DNA of 64,000 bases. It comes from an uncultured Oscillospiraceae bacterium (GTDB taxonomy: Bacteria > Bacillota > Clostridia > Oscillospirales > Acutalibacteraceae). Both the position numbers and the translations under genes were made by a program. The notes beneath the pieces are model-generated. The model was not told the DNA's origin and did not search any database. It saw only the letters and a list, made by a program, of their open reading frames with translations. The number at the start of each line of letters is the position of its first letter. The stretch's first letter is position 1. The stretch lies in NCBI GenBank assembly GCA_900546265.1, contig URCA01000003.1:1-64000 (forward strand). Direction: 5' to 3'. Positions 32,616-41,169 of this stretch are shown here, piece by piece.

Positions 32616-33767
32616 TTACAGCATGGAGCGGTACAGGGCCACCACGTCTTCTTTGGTGGGATCCTTGGGGTTGCCGGGGGTACAGGCGTCCGCCATGGCG
32701 GAATCGGCCAAGAAGTCGATGTCGGCCTCCTTCACGCCCAGGTCGCTGACCTTCTGGGGAATGCCCACGTCCCGGCCCAGCTGGCGCACCGCGTCCACGG
32801 CCGCCCGGCGGTATTCCGCCGGACTCATGGCTTCCACGCCGGGCACGCCCATGGCGGCGGCGATTTGCTTATACCGGTCGCCGGTGGCGTCGGCGTTGTA
32901 TTCCAGCACATAGGGCAGGATGGTGGCGCAGGCCACGCCGTGGGGTGCGTCGTACATGGCGCTGAGCGGGTGAGCCATGCTGTGGACGATACCCAGCCCC
33001 ACGTTGGAGAAGCCCATACCGGCGATGTACTGGCCCACCGACATTTCCTCCCGGGCCTTGGGATCCCCGGCCACCGACTGGCGCAGGTTCTTGGCAATGA
33101 TCTCGATGGCCTTGAGATGCATCATGTCGGTCAGTTCCCAGGCCGCCTTGGTGATATACCCCTCGATGGCATGGGTCAGGGCGTCCATGCCGGTGGAGGC
33201 GCACAGCCCCTTGGGCATTCCCATGGACATGTCGGGATCCACAATGGCCACTACTGGGATATCGTGGGGATCGGCGCAGACAAACTTCCGGTTTTTCTCC
33301 ACGTCGGTGATGACATAGTTGATGGTGACCTCCGCCGCCGTGCCGGAGGTGGTGGAAACGGCGATGATGGGCAGCGCCTTATTCTTGGTGGGGGAAGCGC
33401 CCTCCAGAGAGCGCACGTCCGCGAATTCCGGATTGGTCAGGATGACGGCGATGGCCTTGCTGGTGTCGATGGCGCTGCCGCCGCCCACGGCGACGATCAG
33501 ATCCGCCCCTTCCTTTTGGCAGAAGGCCACGCCCTCCTGGACGTTCTGGATGGTGGGGTTGGCCTTGATGCCGCTGTAGACGGCATAGGGGATGGCCGCC
33601 TTGTCCAGCACAGCGGTGACCAGGGTGGCCACTTGAAACTTCAGCAGATCCGGATCGGTGCAGACCACCACTTTCCGGCAGCCCCGTGCTTTGACTTCCT
33701 TGGCGATTTCCTGGATGGCGCCCTTACCAAAATAAGAGGTTTCATTCAGGACAATTCGATTGGCCAT
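32616..33767 (-). CDS. fucO: Iron-containing alcohol dehydrogenase, lactaldehyde reductase
   Basis: 383 residues, the same length as E. coli FucO, with MANRIVLNETSYFGKGAI, IAVGGGSAIDTSKAI, NPEFADVRSLEG, DPHDIPVVA and DALTHAIEGYI. Iron-binding His residues are in HSMAHPLSAMYDAPHG. It reduces L-lactaldehyde to L-1,2-propanediol with NADH, regenerating NAD+ during anaerobic fucose or rhamnose breakdown. The aldolase and kinase of that pathway are not in the window, though an alpha-L-fucosidase is encoded ~17 kb away. Ribosome binding site AGGAGGAAT. Confidence 0.9.
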   Translation of the reverse strand: MANRIVLNETSYFGKGAIQEIAKEVKARGCRKVVVCTDPDLLKFQVATLVTAVLDKAAIPYAVYSGIKANPTIQNVQEGVAFCQKEGADLIVAVGGGSAIDTSKAIAVILTNPEFADVRSLEGASPTKNKALPIIAVSTTSGTAAEVTINYVITDVEKNRKFVCADPHDIPVVAIVDPDMSMGMPKGLCASTGMDALTHAIEGYITKAAWELTDMMHLKAIEIIAKNLRQSVAGDPKAREEMSVGQYIAGMGFSNVGLGIVHSMAHPLSAMYDAPHGVACATILPYVLEYNADATGDRYKQIAAAMGVPGVEAMSPAEYRRAAVDAVRQLGRDVGIPQKVSDLGVKEADIDFLADSAMADACTPGNPKDPTKEDVVALYRSML

Positions 33768-33857
33768 ACAGACATTCCTCCTACTAAAATATGGATTCCA
33801 GAGCCTGTCCCCAGTATAGCACAAATCTATCCCGGCGGCAATCACCAGCCGCCGTTT

Positions 33858-34448
33858 TTATCCGCCCATCAGATGCTCGATCAGGATTTTCACCCCGATG
33901 CCGATGAGCACTATGCCCCCGGCGATTTCCGCCTTGCGGCCGAAAATGTCGCCCGTTTTGCACCCGATTTTCACGCCCACGGCGCAGATGACGAAGGTCA
34001 CCGCCGCGATAACGGCGCAGCACAGCAGATAGCCGTAGTCCCCGGACAGCATCCCAGTGTGGGGCATCACCGCCAGGGACACCCCCACCGCCATGGCGTC
34101 GATGCTGGTGGCCACCGCCATGACCAGCAGGTTCATCCACCCGCAGGGATCCCCCCGGGGCGCGTCGTCCTCCCCGCCGCGCAGCACCTCCCACAGCATC
34201 TTGCCCCCGATGAAGACCAGCAGGCCGAACGCGATCCAGTGATCGAAGGCCTGGATCTGCCGGGCGAACAGCCGCGCGATGGTGTAGCCGATGAAGGGCA
34301 TGATCCCCTGAAACAGGCCGAACGCCCCGGCGATCTTGAACGTCTGCCCCCACCGGGCCTTGCACAGCAGGATACCGCTGCTGATGGATACGGCGAAGGC
34401 GTCCATGGACAGCCCCACGGCCATCAGCAGCAGGGTGATGATACTCAA
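33858..34448 (-). CDS. mntP: Manganese efflux pump MntP
   Basis: 196 residues with six membrane helices in two repeated halves, each with the conserved acidic motif (GLSMDAFAVS near residue 15 and ATSIDAMAVG near 115). It exports Mn2+. It sits 90 bases upstream of fucO on the same strand, but a shared role is not obvious. A Mn-sensing yybP-ykoY riboswitch was looked for upstream and not recognised; instead the leader region holds a complex palindrome cluster. Confidence 0.93.
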   Translation of the reverse strand: MSIITLLLMAVGLSMDAFAVSISSGILLCKARWGQTFKIAGAFGLFQGIMPFIGYTIARLFARQIQAFDHWIAFGLLVFIGGKMLWEVLRGGEDDAPRGDPCGWMNLLVMAVATSIDAMAVGVSLAVMPHTGMLSGDYGYLLCCAVIAAVTFVICAVGVKIGCKTGDIFGRKAEIAGGIVLIGIGVKILIEHLMGG

Positions 34449-34527
34449 AACGCATACCTCCCAGAGATTCGGCTCTCTTTGTTAATCATATTGAATTTGG
34501 CGGAAAATTATGTAATAATAACCTCAC

Positions 34528-34648
34528 GGCGTGAGCCGAAGTCTTGCTGTGCAAGCCTTCGGACGCCTGAGAGAACATTGTTCCCACAATTTGGGGCTGG
34601 CGCCCCCGCGGCTGCGCCGCTCCTGCGCTCCGCGCAGTAAAATTGTGG
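34528..34648. repeat. Branched palindrome cluster between mntP and galM
   Basis: Two elements. At 34528-34567 an interrupted hairpin has stem blocks GGCGT, CCGAAG and TTGC pairing with GCAA, CTTCGG and ACGCC. At 34584-34648 an outer 9-bp stem CCACAATTT / AAATTGTGG encloses three hairpins (GGGGC/GCCCC, GCGGC/GCCGC, CTGCGC/GCGCAG), a four-way-junction shape. It abuts the extended -10 of galM (TGGTATAAT, 34646-34654). On the minus strand it could lie in the mntP leader. Confidence 0.6.
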
Positions 34649-34654
34649 TATAAT
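34646..34654 (+). promoter_or_regulatory. Extended -10 promoter of galM
   Basis: TGGTATAAT is an extended -10 without a recognisable -35. The galM start lies 42 bases downstream. Confidence 0.5.
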
Positions 34655-34695
34655 GAAAGCGATATGCCGGCCTGAGCCGGCGAAAGGGGGAAATC

Positions 34696-35742
34696 GTGTT
34701 GTCCATAGAAAAAAGAGCGTTCGGCATCCTGCCGGACGGAACGGCGGTGGAGCAATACTGCCTGACGGCGTCCGGTGGCCTCAAAGTGTCCGTTCTCACC
34801 TACGGCGCCACCCTGCAGGCGGTGAAGTTCGCCGGCAAAGACGTCATTCTGGGCTACGACCGGCTGGAGGATTACATAAACGCCAAAGGCTCCTACCAGG
34901 GGGCCACCGTCGGCCGGTACGCCAACCGCATCGCCGGCGGCACCTTCGCGCTGGACGGCCGCACCTACGACGTGGGCTGCAACGAGACGGGCCGCGGCCA
35001 CCTGCACGGGGGTGTCCATGGCTTTGACAAAAAAGTCTGGGAAGCGGCCGTCCTCGACGAGGGAGACGAGCCCCGCCTGCGCCTGTCCGCCGTGTCGGAG
35101 GACGGGGAGGAAGGGTATCCCGGCCGCCTGACCTTTTCCGTCACCCTGACCGTCACCGCCGACAATACCCTGCGCCTGTCCTACGAGGCGGCAAGCGACA
35201 AGGATACGGTGCTCAACCTGACCAACCACGCCTACTTCAACCTAAACGGCTACGACGGCGGCGACGTGCTGGATACCGTTCTGACCATCCACGCCGACGC
35301 CATCACGCCGGTGGACGATCGGCTGATCCCTACCGGCGAGCTACTTCCGGTGGAGGGAACACCCTTCGATTTCCGGAAGGGGCAGACCATCGGCGCGGCC
35401 CTGGCCGCCTCCCATCCCCAGCTGAAAATCGGCGGGGGCGTGGATCACAACTTCGTGCTGGGCGACAACCGGCGCCTGCGCCACGCCGTGCACGCGGTCA
35501 GCCCCCGCAGCGGCCTGGCCGTGGACTGCTGGACCGATCTGCCCGGCGTGCAGGTGTATACCGCCAACTTCCTCGGGGAGGACGCGGGCAAGGGAGGGAT
35601 CAACCTCTACCGGCACCAAGGCTTCTGCATGGAAACCCAGTTTTTCCCCGATAGCCCCAATCATCCGGAATTTCCCTCCACCCGGCTGAAAGCGAGAGAG
35701 GCCTTCCATTCCGTGACGGAATACCGCTTTACCCAGACCTGA
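34696..35742 (+). CDS. galM: Aldose 1-epimerase (galactose mutarotase)
   Basis: 348 residues. GTG start at 34696 after AAAGGGGG (an adjacent TTG at 34699 is also possible). Catalytic features: substrate Arg in GRYANRIAGG, His in HLHGGVHGFDKKVW, the general-acid His in TNHAYFNLNG, and the catalytic Glu region CMETQFFPDSPNHPEF. Interconverts alpha and beta anomers of galactose, glucose or other aldoses. It is monocistronic with its own terminator, and no gal genes are adjacent. Confidence 0.94.
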   Translation: MLSIEKRAFGILPDGTAVEQYCLTASGGLKVSVLTYGATLQAVKFAGKDVILGYDRLEDYINAKGSYQGATVGRYANRIAGGTFALDGRTYDVGCNETGRGHLHGGVHGFDKKVWEAAVLDEGDEPRLRLSAVSEDGEEGYPGRLTFSVTLTVTADNTLRLSYEAASDKDTVLNLTNHAYFNLNGYDGGDVLDTVLTIHADAITPVDDRLIPTGELLPVEGTPFDFRKGQTIGAALAASHPQLKIGGGVDHNFVLGDNRRLRHAVHAVSPRSGLAVDCWTDLPGVQVYTANFLGEDAGKGGINLYRHQGFCMETQFFPDSPNHPEFPSTRLKAREAFHSVTEYRFTQT

Positions 35743-35765
35743 CGGGACAAAGCCCGCAGGGTTAC

Positions 35766-35803
35766 GAACAGCCGCCGGATTTTTCCGGCGGCTGTTCGGC
35801 GCG
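35766..35803 (+). terminator. Terminator of galM
   Basis: GAACAGCCGCCGGA pairs with TCCGGCGGCTGTTC around a T-rich loop and is followed by GGCGCGTTT. The stem is strong and the T-tract weak. Confidence 0.75.
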
Positions 35804-35843
35804 TTTATTCAGTATAGCACGGCGGCCCGTGTGGATCAAGCCC

Positions 35844-35891
35844 CACCGTCGAATACGGTCGATCTCACACCGTCGAATACGGTCGATCTCA
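35844..35891. repeat. 24-bp tandem duplication
   Basis: Two exact head-to-tail copies of a 24-mer starting CACCGTCGAATACGGT. Each copy contains the inverted repeat ACCGT-CGAAT-ACGGT. It lies between the galM terminator and the ACT-gene terminator, in otherwise empty sequence. Confidence 0.8.
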
Positions 35892-35897
35892 AGCGGC

Positions 35898-35929
35898 AAA
35901 AAACTCCCTGCTGGATGCAGGGAGCTTTT
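35898..35929 (-). terminator. Terminator of the paaK-ACT transcript
   Basis: CTCCCTGC / GCAGGGAG with a 5-base loop. The A6 on the left gives U6 on the minus strand directly after the ACT gene stop. Confidence 0.88.
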
Positions 35930-35933
35930 CCGT

Positions 35934-36371
35934 TTACATGGAATAAATTCGGCCGGCGTCGAGAATCTCGATGTTTGCGGCTTGCAGAGCCGCCACCGCC
36001 TTGTCCGTATCTTCCTGCGTGAAGCGGAGGATGACACAGGCCCGCCCTTCGTCGCGGGAGATGAACGCGTACATGTATTCGACCCCCACCCCGGCGGCGG
36101 CCAAGGCCTTCATCGCGGCAGCGAACCCGCCCGGCTCGTCCGGGATCCCGATGGCCAGCACGCTGGTCAGCGAAACCGTCAGCCCCGCCTCCTTGAGCGC
36201 TGTTTCCGCCTCGAAGGGCTTATCCACAATAATCCGCAGAATGCCGAAATTGGTGGTGTCCGCGATGGACAGGGCGCGGATATCGATGCCTGCGCCGGCA
36301 AGAACCGCCGTGATTTCCGCCAGCCGTCCCGACTTATTCTCAACAAAAACCGAAAGCTGTTTGATAAACAT
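35934..36371 (-). CDS. Tandem ACT-domain protein (PaaK partner)
   Basis: 145 residues from ATG 36371; a TTG nine bases upstream is in frame but sits too close to the AAAGG site. It holds two ACT domains: FIKQLSVFVENKSGRLAEITAVLAGAGIDIRALS and VLAIGIPDEPGGFAAAMKALAAAGVGVEYMYAF. ACT pairs bind amino acids. Genes of this type regularly follow phenylacetate-CoA ligase genes in anaerobes and are thought to sense aromatic amino acids. Here it is 92 bases downstream of paaK on the same strand. Confidence 0.9.
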   Translation of the reverse strand: MFIKQLSVFVENKSGRLAEITAVLAGAGIDIRALSIADTTNFGILRIIVDKPFEAETALKEAGLTVSLTSVLAIGIPDEPGGFAAAMKALAAAGVGVEYMYAFISRDEGRACVILRFTQEDTDKAVAALQAANIEILDAGRIYSM

Positions 36372-36463
36372 AAGCCACAACCTTTCTCACGCTGTTTATC
36401 GCCTGGTTTCGGGAATCCCCTATGGGTATAGTATATCCTCAAACGCCGGAATTTGCAAGCCGC

Positions 36464-37762
36464 TTACAGCGCCCGGTTGTCGATCACCCGCTTGGCCTTG
36501 CCTTCGGAACGGGGCAGTGCGCCCGGCTCCACCAGACGAACCTTGGCGTGTACGTTCAGCGTGCTTTGCAGCGCGCCTTCGATGCGGTGCTCCACCGATT
36601 CCAGATCCCGCACCGTGTCCGAGAAGAGGGCGGCGTTCATCTCCACCTGAACTTCCATAGTGTCCAGATTGTTCTTCCGATCCACCAGAATGAGATAGTT
36701 GGGATCCATCCCCAGCTCCAGCAGCACATGCTCCACCTGGGAGGGGAACACGTTGACGCCCCGGATGATGAGCATATCGTCGCTGCGGCCCCGGGGCTTG
36801 GACATCCGCACCGTCGTCCGCCCGCAGGCGCAGGGAGCGCGGTGCAGGGCGCAAATGTCCCGGGTGCGGTAGCGTACAAGAGGCAGGGCCTCCTTGCCGA
36901 TGCAGGTGAACACCAGCTCGCCGTATTCCCCGTCGGGCAGCGGCTGGAGGGTGTCCGGATCGATGACCTCAGGATAGAAATAATCCTCATTGATATGTAA
37001 GCCGTCCTGCATCTCGCAGTCGTAGGCCACGCCCGGCCCCGCGATTTCCGACAGGCCGTAGATGTCGTAGGCCTTGATATCCAGCAGCCGCTCAATTTCC
37101 CGGCGCATGTTGTCCGTCCACGGCTCGGCCCCAAAGAGACCAGCCCGCAGTTTGAGCGTTTTGGGGTCGATCCCCATGTCCCGGACGGTCTCGCCGATAA
37201 ACATGGCGTAGGACGGGGTGCAGCACAGGATATCCGATCCGAAATCCTGCAGCAGCTGCACCTGCCGTTTGGTGTTGCCGGAAGACACCGGCAGGGCGGT
37301 AGCCCCCATATGCTCCGCCCCGTAATGCAGGCCCAGACCGCCGGTGAACAGGCCGTAGCCATAGGACACATGGACGATGTCGTTGCGGGTGCCGCCCGCA
37401 GCCGTTAAAGCCCGGGCCGCCCCCTCTGCCCATATGTCGATATCGTGGGCGGTATACCCCACCACCGTCTGCTTACCGGTGGTGCCGGAGGAGGCGTGAA
37501 TACGCACCAGCTCCCCCTGCGGAACAGCGAACAGGCCAAAGGGATAGTTGTCCCGCAGATCGGTTTTGACCGTGAAGGGCAGCTTGGTAATGTCGTCGAT
37601 GGAATGGATGTCGCCCGGCTGCAAGCCGATCTCGTCGAACTTCCGCTTATAAAACGGCACCTTTTCATAGGCGGTCCGCACCATTTTCAGCAGCCGCGCC
37701 GACTGGACGGCGTGGAGATAATCGCGGGAGGCGCACTCGATTTCCGGGGTATACACGGCCAT
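36464..37762 (-). CDS. paaK: Phenylacetate-CoA ligase
   Basis: 432 residues, an AMP-forming aryl-CoA ligase. Seen: FKRK-type N-terminus (EKVPFYKRKFDEIG), the P-loop HASSGTTGKQTVVGYT, DIYGLSEIAGPG, LVRYRTRDI, and the C-terminal hinge with the catalytic lysine EGKAKRVIDNR. It activates phenylacetate or indoleacetate, probably products of aromatic amino-acid fermentation by indolepyruvate-type oxidoreductases. iorA/iorB are not in the window. It pairs with the ACT-domain gene that follows. Confidence 0.93.
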   Translation of the reverse strand: MAVYTPEIECASRDYLHAVQSARLLKMVRTAYEKVPFYKRKFDEIGLQPGDIHSIDDITKLPFTVKTDLRDNYPFGLFAVPQGELVRIHASSGTTGKQTVVGYTAHDIDIWAEGAARALTAAGGTRNDIVHVSYGYGLFTGGLGLHYGAEHMGATALPVSSGNTKRQVQLLQDFGSDILCCTPSYAMFIGETVRDMGIDPKTLKLRAGLFGAEPWTDNMRREIERLLDIKAYDIYGLSEIAGPGVAYDCEMQDGLHINEDYFYPEVIDPDTLQPLPDGEYGELVFTCIGKEALPLVRYRTRDICALHRAPCACGRTTVRMSKPRGRSDDMLIIRGVNVFPSQVEHVLLELGMDPNYLILVDRKNNLDTMEVQVEMNAALFSDTVRDLESVEHRIEGALQSTLNVHAKVRLVEPGALPRSEGKAKRVIDNRAL

Positions 37763-37926
37763 GGGGGGTCAACTCCTTGCTTTTTATCCATGGGGCGTAT
37801 CCGCAAATACGCCCATATGGTTTCCAATCGGTTTATTTTACCACAGTTTTCGCCCCTCCGCAAGACGCGCAGGGGGCATTCCTTCGGGAAAACCGGTTTC
37901 CTCGTGGCGCGGGCCCTTACAACGGC

Positions 37927-37966
37927 AACACGCCCGTTTCCAACGAAATTGGAAACGGGCGTGTTT
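37927..37966. terminator. Terminator of the Gfo/Idh operon
   Basis: Perfect 15-bp stem AACACGCCCGTTTCC / GGAAACGGGCGTGTT with a 9-base loop, four bases after the minus-strand stop at 37971. It is symmetrical and may also insulate paaK. Confidence 0.8.
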
Positions 37967-37970
37967 ATCT

Positions 37971-39146
37971 TCACCAGCGGATATTCCAGCGGGGGTTGTA
38001 CTGCCCGGAGGGGGCTTCCCCGGCGGTGTCGGAGGCTTTCTTAGCGGTTCCGGCGATGCGCGCCCGCAGCTGCTTCTCGTAGGCCGCCGCGTCCAGAGGC
38101 AGGGAGACCCAATCGTCCGTCCAAGAGGACAAGTAGGCCGCGTTGGTCAGGGCGACCTGGTGGATCCCCTCCTCGCCAGGGGCCAGCAGGGGAGCGCCAT
38201 GGAGCACGGCGTCCGCAAAATTGCGCAGGATGCCGGTATGGGCGGTTTCCGGTGCGTCGGGCTGCATCGTCCATTCCCTGGCCTCCGGCATGACGAAGCC
38301 CTCCCGGCTGGAGAAGCAGAAGGCCCGCTCGGGCTCCGCCAGCTCCCAAAAACGCAGCCGGCCGTCTTCGATCAGCAATTTACCCCGATCCCCACTGATT
38401 TCCAACCGGTTGGTGCCGGGGCATTCCCCGGTGCTGGTGATAAAGGCCGCCGTCGCGCCGCTATCGTATTCCGCATAAATCGTGGCGTCGTCCTCCACCT
38501 CGATATGGTGGTACTTGCCGGTGGTACAGAAGGCGCGCACACGGGCAGGCATGCCGAAAATCCACTGCCAGATATCCAGGTTGTGGGGCGCCTGGTTGAG
38601 CAGCACGCCGCCGCCCTCCCCCGACCAGGTGGCCCGCCAGTCACCGGAATCGTAGTAAGCCTGGGTGCGGTACCAGTTGGTAATGATCCACACCAGGCGC
38701 TTGGGGACCCCCAGGCGGCCGCCGCGCACCAGCTCCCGCGCCCGCTGAAACAGGGGGTTGGTACGCTGGTTGAACATGATGCCGAACACTCGGCCCGAAG
38801 CCCTGGCGGCGGCGTTCATCTCTTCCACCTGCCCCACCGAAACCCCGGCGGGCTTTTCTGTCAGCACATGCATCCCCCGGGCAAACGCCTGGCAGGCAAT
38901 GACCGGGTGCAGGCCATGGGGGGTGGCGATAATCACCCCGTCCACCTCTCCGCCGTCCAGCAGCGCGGTAAAGTCGTCGTAAACCTTCACGCCGGGCAGG
39001 GTCTCCGCCGCCCACCGCCGCCGCGGTTCCTTGATGTCGCACACGGCGGTCAGCCGCATACCCGGCACCCGGCCCTCCCACAGGCTGCGGGCGTGGGCGC
39101 TGCCCATATTGCCGATACCAATAACACCTATGCGGCAGGTATCCAT
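37971..39146 (-). CDS. Gfo/Idh/MocA-family oxidoreductase A
   Basis: 391 residues. N-terminal Rossmann fold RIGVIGIGNMGSAHARSLWEG, then IIATPHGLHPVIACQAFARGMHVLTEKPAGVSVGQVEEM, where EKPAG carries the conserved Lys-Pro. The C-terminal barrel includes NWYRTQAYYDSGDWRATWSGEGGGVLLNQAPHNLDIWQWI. It acts on a sugar or cyclitol with NAD(P). It is strikingly similar to the next gene over the whole length, so it arose by tandem duplication. It is last in the sugar operon, 27 bases after its paralogue. Confidence 0.9.
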   Translation of the reverse strand: MDTCRIGVIGIGNMGSAHARSLWEGRVPGMRLTAVCDIKEPRRRWAAETLPGVKVYDDFTALLDGGEVDGVIIATPHGLHPVIACQAFARGMHVLTEKPAGVSVGQVEEMNAAARASGRVFGIMFNQRTNPLFQRARELVRGGRLGVPKRLVWIITNWYRTQAYYDSGDWRATWSGEGGGVLLNQAPHNLDIWQWIFGMPARVRAFCTTGKYHHIEVEDDATIYAEYDSGATAAFITSTGECPGTNRLEISGDRGKLLIEDGRLRFWELAEPERAFCFSSREGFVMPEAREWTMQPDAPETAHTGILRNFADAVLHGAPLLAPGEEGIHQVALTNAAYLSSWTDDWVSLPLDAAAYEKQLRARIAGTAKKASDTAGEAPSGQYNPRWNIRW

Positions 39147-39173
39147 CCTTATTCCTCCATCCGGCGCGCCGCG

Positions 39174-40337
39174 TCAGGCGTTATAGGTGCCGGCGGTGTC
39201 CGCCAGAACGGAGACAGCATCCGTCTTCCGGCGGGAAACGGCCACCCGCTTCATCAGCTCCTGGTAATACAGCTCTTCATCCAGGGGGAGCTCCACCTCG
39301 CGGCCCAGCCAGGCCGACAGGTGCATGGCGTTGGAAATGGTCAGGCCGTTGATGCCTTCCTCGCCGCCCGCCACCAGGGGCGTGCCGTGCAGGATAGCCC
39401 CCGCGAAGGCGTTGAGCACGCCGGCGTGCTGCTCCGACTTCCCATCGGTCTCCACCTCGGTAAAGGTATTCCTGGGTGTGCCGAAAGGCGCCTGGTTGAT
39501 GCGGGACCATTCCGGCTCGCTCATCTCCAGCTCCCATTTGAGCAGCTTGCCGCCCTCGCTGACCAGCTTGCCCTTCTCCAGCGTGATTTCAAACCGGTTG
39601 GTGCCGGGTACGTCGCCGGTGGTGGTGATAAAGGTACCGGTGGCGCCGCTTGCGTATTCCACATAGGCGGTCACGTCGTCCTCCACCTCGATGTCGTGCC
39701 ATTTGCCGAACTGCATATGGGCCTGCACCTTGACGGGCATGCCGCAGATCCACTGCCACAAATCCAGGTTATGGGGGCATTGGTTAAGCAGCACGCCGCC
39801 GCCCTCCCCCGACCAGGTAGCCCGCCAGGAGCCCGAGTTGTAATACGCCTGGGGCCGGTACCAATCGGTGATAATCCAATTGGTGCGGCGGATGGCGCCC
39901 AGCTCCCCGCTGTCCACCAGCTCTTTCATTTTCCGGTATACATGGTTGGTACGCTGGTTGAACATCATACCGAACACCACGCCCGCCCGCTTGGCGGCCT
40001 CGTTCATCTCCCGCACCTTCTTGGTGTACACACCCGCAGGCTTCTCCACCATGACGTGCAGCCCGCGCTGGAAGGCCTCCATGGCCAGGATGGGATGATC
40101 GTAGTGCGGCACCGCGATGAGGACGGCGTTCACCAGCCCGCTGTCCATCAGGGCCGCGGCGGAATCGAACCGAGCCACCGACGGATCCATATTCTCCTGC
40201 GCCCACTGCAGACGGGCGGGATCGATGTCCGCCACCGCCGTGACCGTCACCTCCGGGCACAAGCCGTTACGGATGTTGCCGATGTGCCCGGTGCCCATGT
40301 TGCCCACGCCGATAATTCCCAGTTGAATGGTGTCCAT
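39174..40337 (-). CDS. Gfo/Idh/MocA-family oxidoreductase B (paralogue of A)
   Basis: 387 residues with the same landmarks as its neighbour: QLGIIGVGNMGTGHIGNI, VEKPAGVYTKKVREM, NWIITDWYRPQAYYNSGSWRATWSGEGGGVLLNQCPHNLDLWQWICG and PGTNRFEITLEKGKL. It is an NAD(P)-dependent dehydrogenase of unknown sugar substrate. It lies downstream of two sugar-isomerase-like genes. Two close paralogues in one operon could catalyse successive oxidation and reduction steps, as when sugar epimerisation goes through a keto intermediate. Confidence 0.9.
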   Translation of the reverse strand: MDTIQLGIIGVGNMGTGHIGNIRNGLCPEVTVTAVADIDPARLQWAQENMDPSVARFDSAAALMDSGLVNAVLIAVPHYDHPILAMEAFQRGLHVMVEKPAGVYTKKVREMNEAAKRAGVVFGMMFNQRTNHVYRKMKELVDSGELGAIRRTNWIITDWYRPQAYYNSGSWRATWSGEGGGVLLNQCPHNLDLWQWICGMPVKVQAHMQFGKWHDIEVEDDVTAYVEYASGATGTFITTTGDVPGTNRFEITLEKGKLVSEGGKLLKWELEMSEPEWSRINQAPFGTPRNTFTEVETDGKSEQHAGVLNAFAGAILHGTPLVAGGEEGINGLTISNAMHLSAWLGREVELPLDEELYYQELMKRVAVSRRKTDAVSVLADTAGTYNA

Positions 40338-40398
40338 AAGTATCCCCTTTCCTCAGTGCAGCCCGTTGGTAAGCGATGATAAAATCCATCCGCTGGAT

Positions 40399-41169
40399 TT
40401 AATCATCGCTTACCTTGGCCGCCAGATTCCGATAGCTCATCGCCAGGCATTCGAAGGGATCCGCGCCATAGCAGTCGTCCTGCTCCACCAGCAGATACCG
40501 GGCCCCCGCCTGCTCGCAGGCTTTCAAAATGCCGTCGAAGTTCATGTTCCCCTCATAAACCGGGGCCATGCGGGGCTGGCCGTCCGCGAAGGCCATATCC
40601 TTGAGATGGACGCAGGGGACGCGGCCAGCCAGCCGGTTCAGCCACTGGACGGGATCCCCGCCGCCCGCCTGCACCCAGTAGGTATCCAGAGTGAAGCCCA
40701 GCTCTTCGGGCGCGAAATCGCGGAGAAAACGCTCCAGATAAATCTCCCGCCCCTCGCCGGTGCGGGCGAATTCCATGTGGTGATTGTGATACATCAGCCG
40801 GCAGCCCAGGGCCGCCAGCCGCCGCCCCACCGGCCGGTAGGTTTCCGCAAACGTCTGGTAACCGGCCAGCCCCTTGTCAAACCCGCCCGGCAGGCTGCCG
40901 ATGCCGATATGAGTGCAGCCGAACGCTTGATGCTCCGCCGCCACCGCGTCGATCTCGGCGGCAATACGGCCGGGATCGGTGTGGGTGAGGACGCAGCGCA
41001 GGCCTGTTCTGTCCAGCTCCGCTTTCAGCCAGGCGGGCTCGTAGGCGCAGGTGCCCGACACCTGCACGTTCCGATACCCGATGGCCGCGATTTTTTCCAG
41101 CGTCTGGCTGAAATCCTCCAGGGTTTTGGTGTGCTCCCGCACCGTGTACAGCTGCGCGCCGATTTCCAT
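40399..41169 (-). CDS. TIM-barrel sugar isomerase/epimerase I
   Basis: 256 residues of the AP-endonuclease-2/xylose-isomerase-like family. Visible are the N-terminus MEIGAQLYTVREHTKTLEDF and metal-site regions LMYHNHHMEFAR, LGFTLDTYWVQAGG, VPCVHLKDMAF and YLLVEQDDCYG. It resembles inosose or keto-sugar isomerases. The ATG overlaps the stop of isomerase II (TAATG). Its product probably feeds the Gfo/Idh enzymes encoded downstream. Confidence 0.88.
   Translation of the reverse strand: MEIGAQLYTVREHTKTLEDFSQTLEKIAAIGYRNVQVSGTCAYEPAWLKAELDRTGLRCVLTHTDPGRIAAEIDAVAAEHQAFGCTHIGIGSLPGGFDKGLAGYQTFAETYRPVGRRLAALGCRLMYHNHHMEFARTGEGREIYLERFLRDFAPEELGFTLDTYWVQAGGGDPVQWLNRLAGRVPCVHLKDMAFADGQPRMAPVYEGNMNFDGILKACEQAGARYLLVEQDDCYGADPFECLAMSYRNLAAKVSDD

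Noticed and set aside
34449..34690. yybP-ykoY manganese riboswitch upstream of mntP
   Set aside because: The expected conserved loop motifs were not found in the minus-strand leader. The strong palindromes there do not match the known fold.
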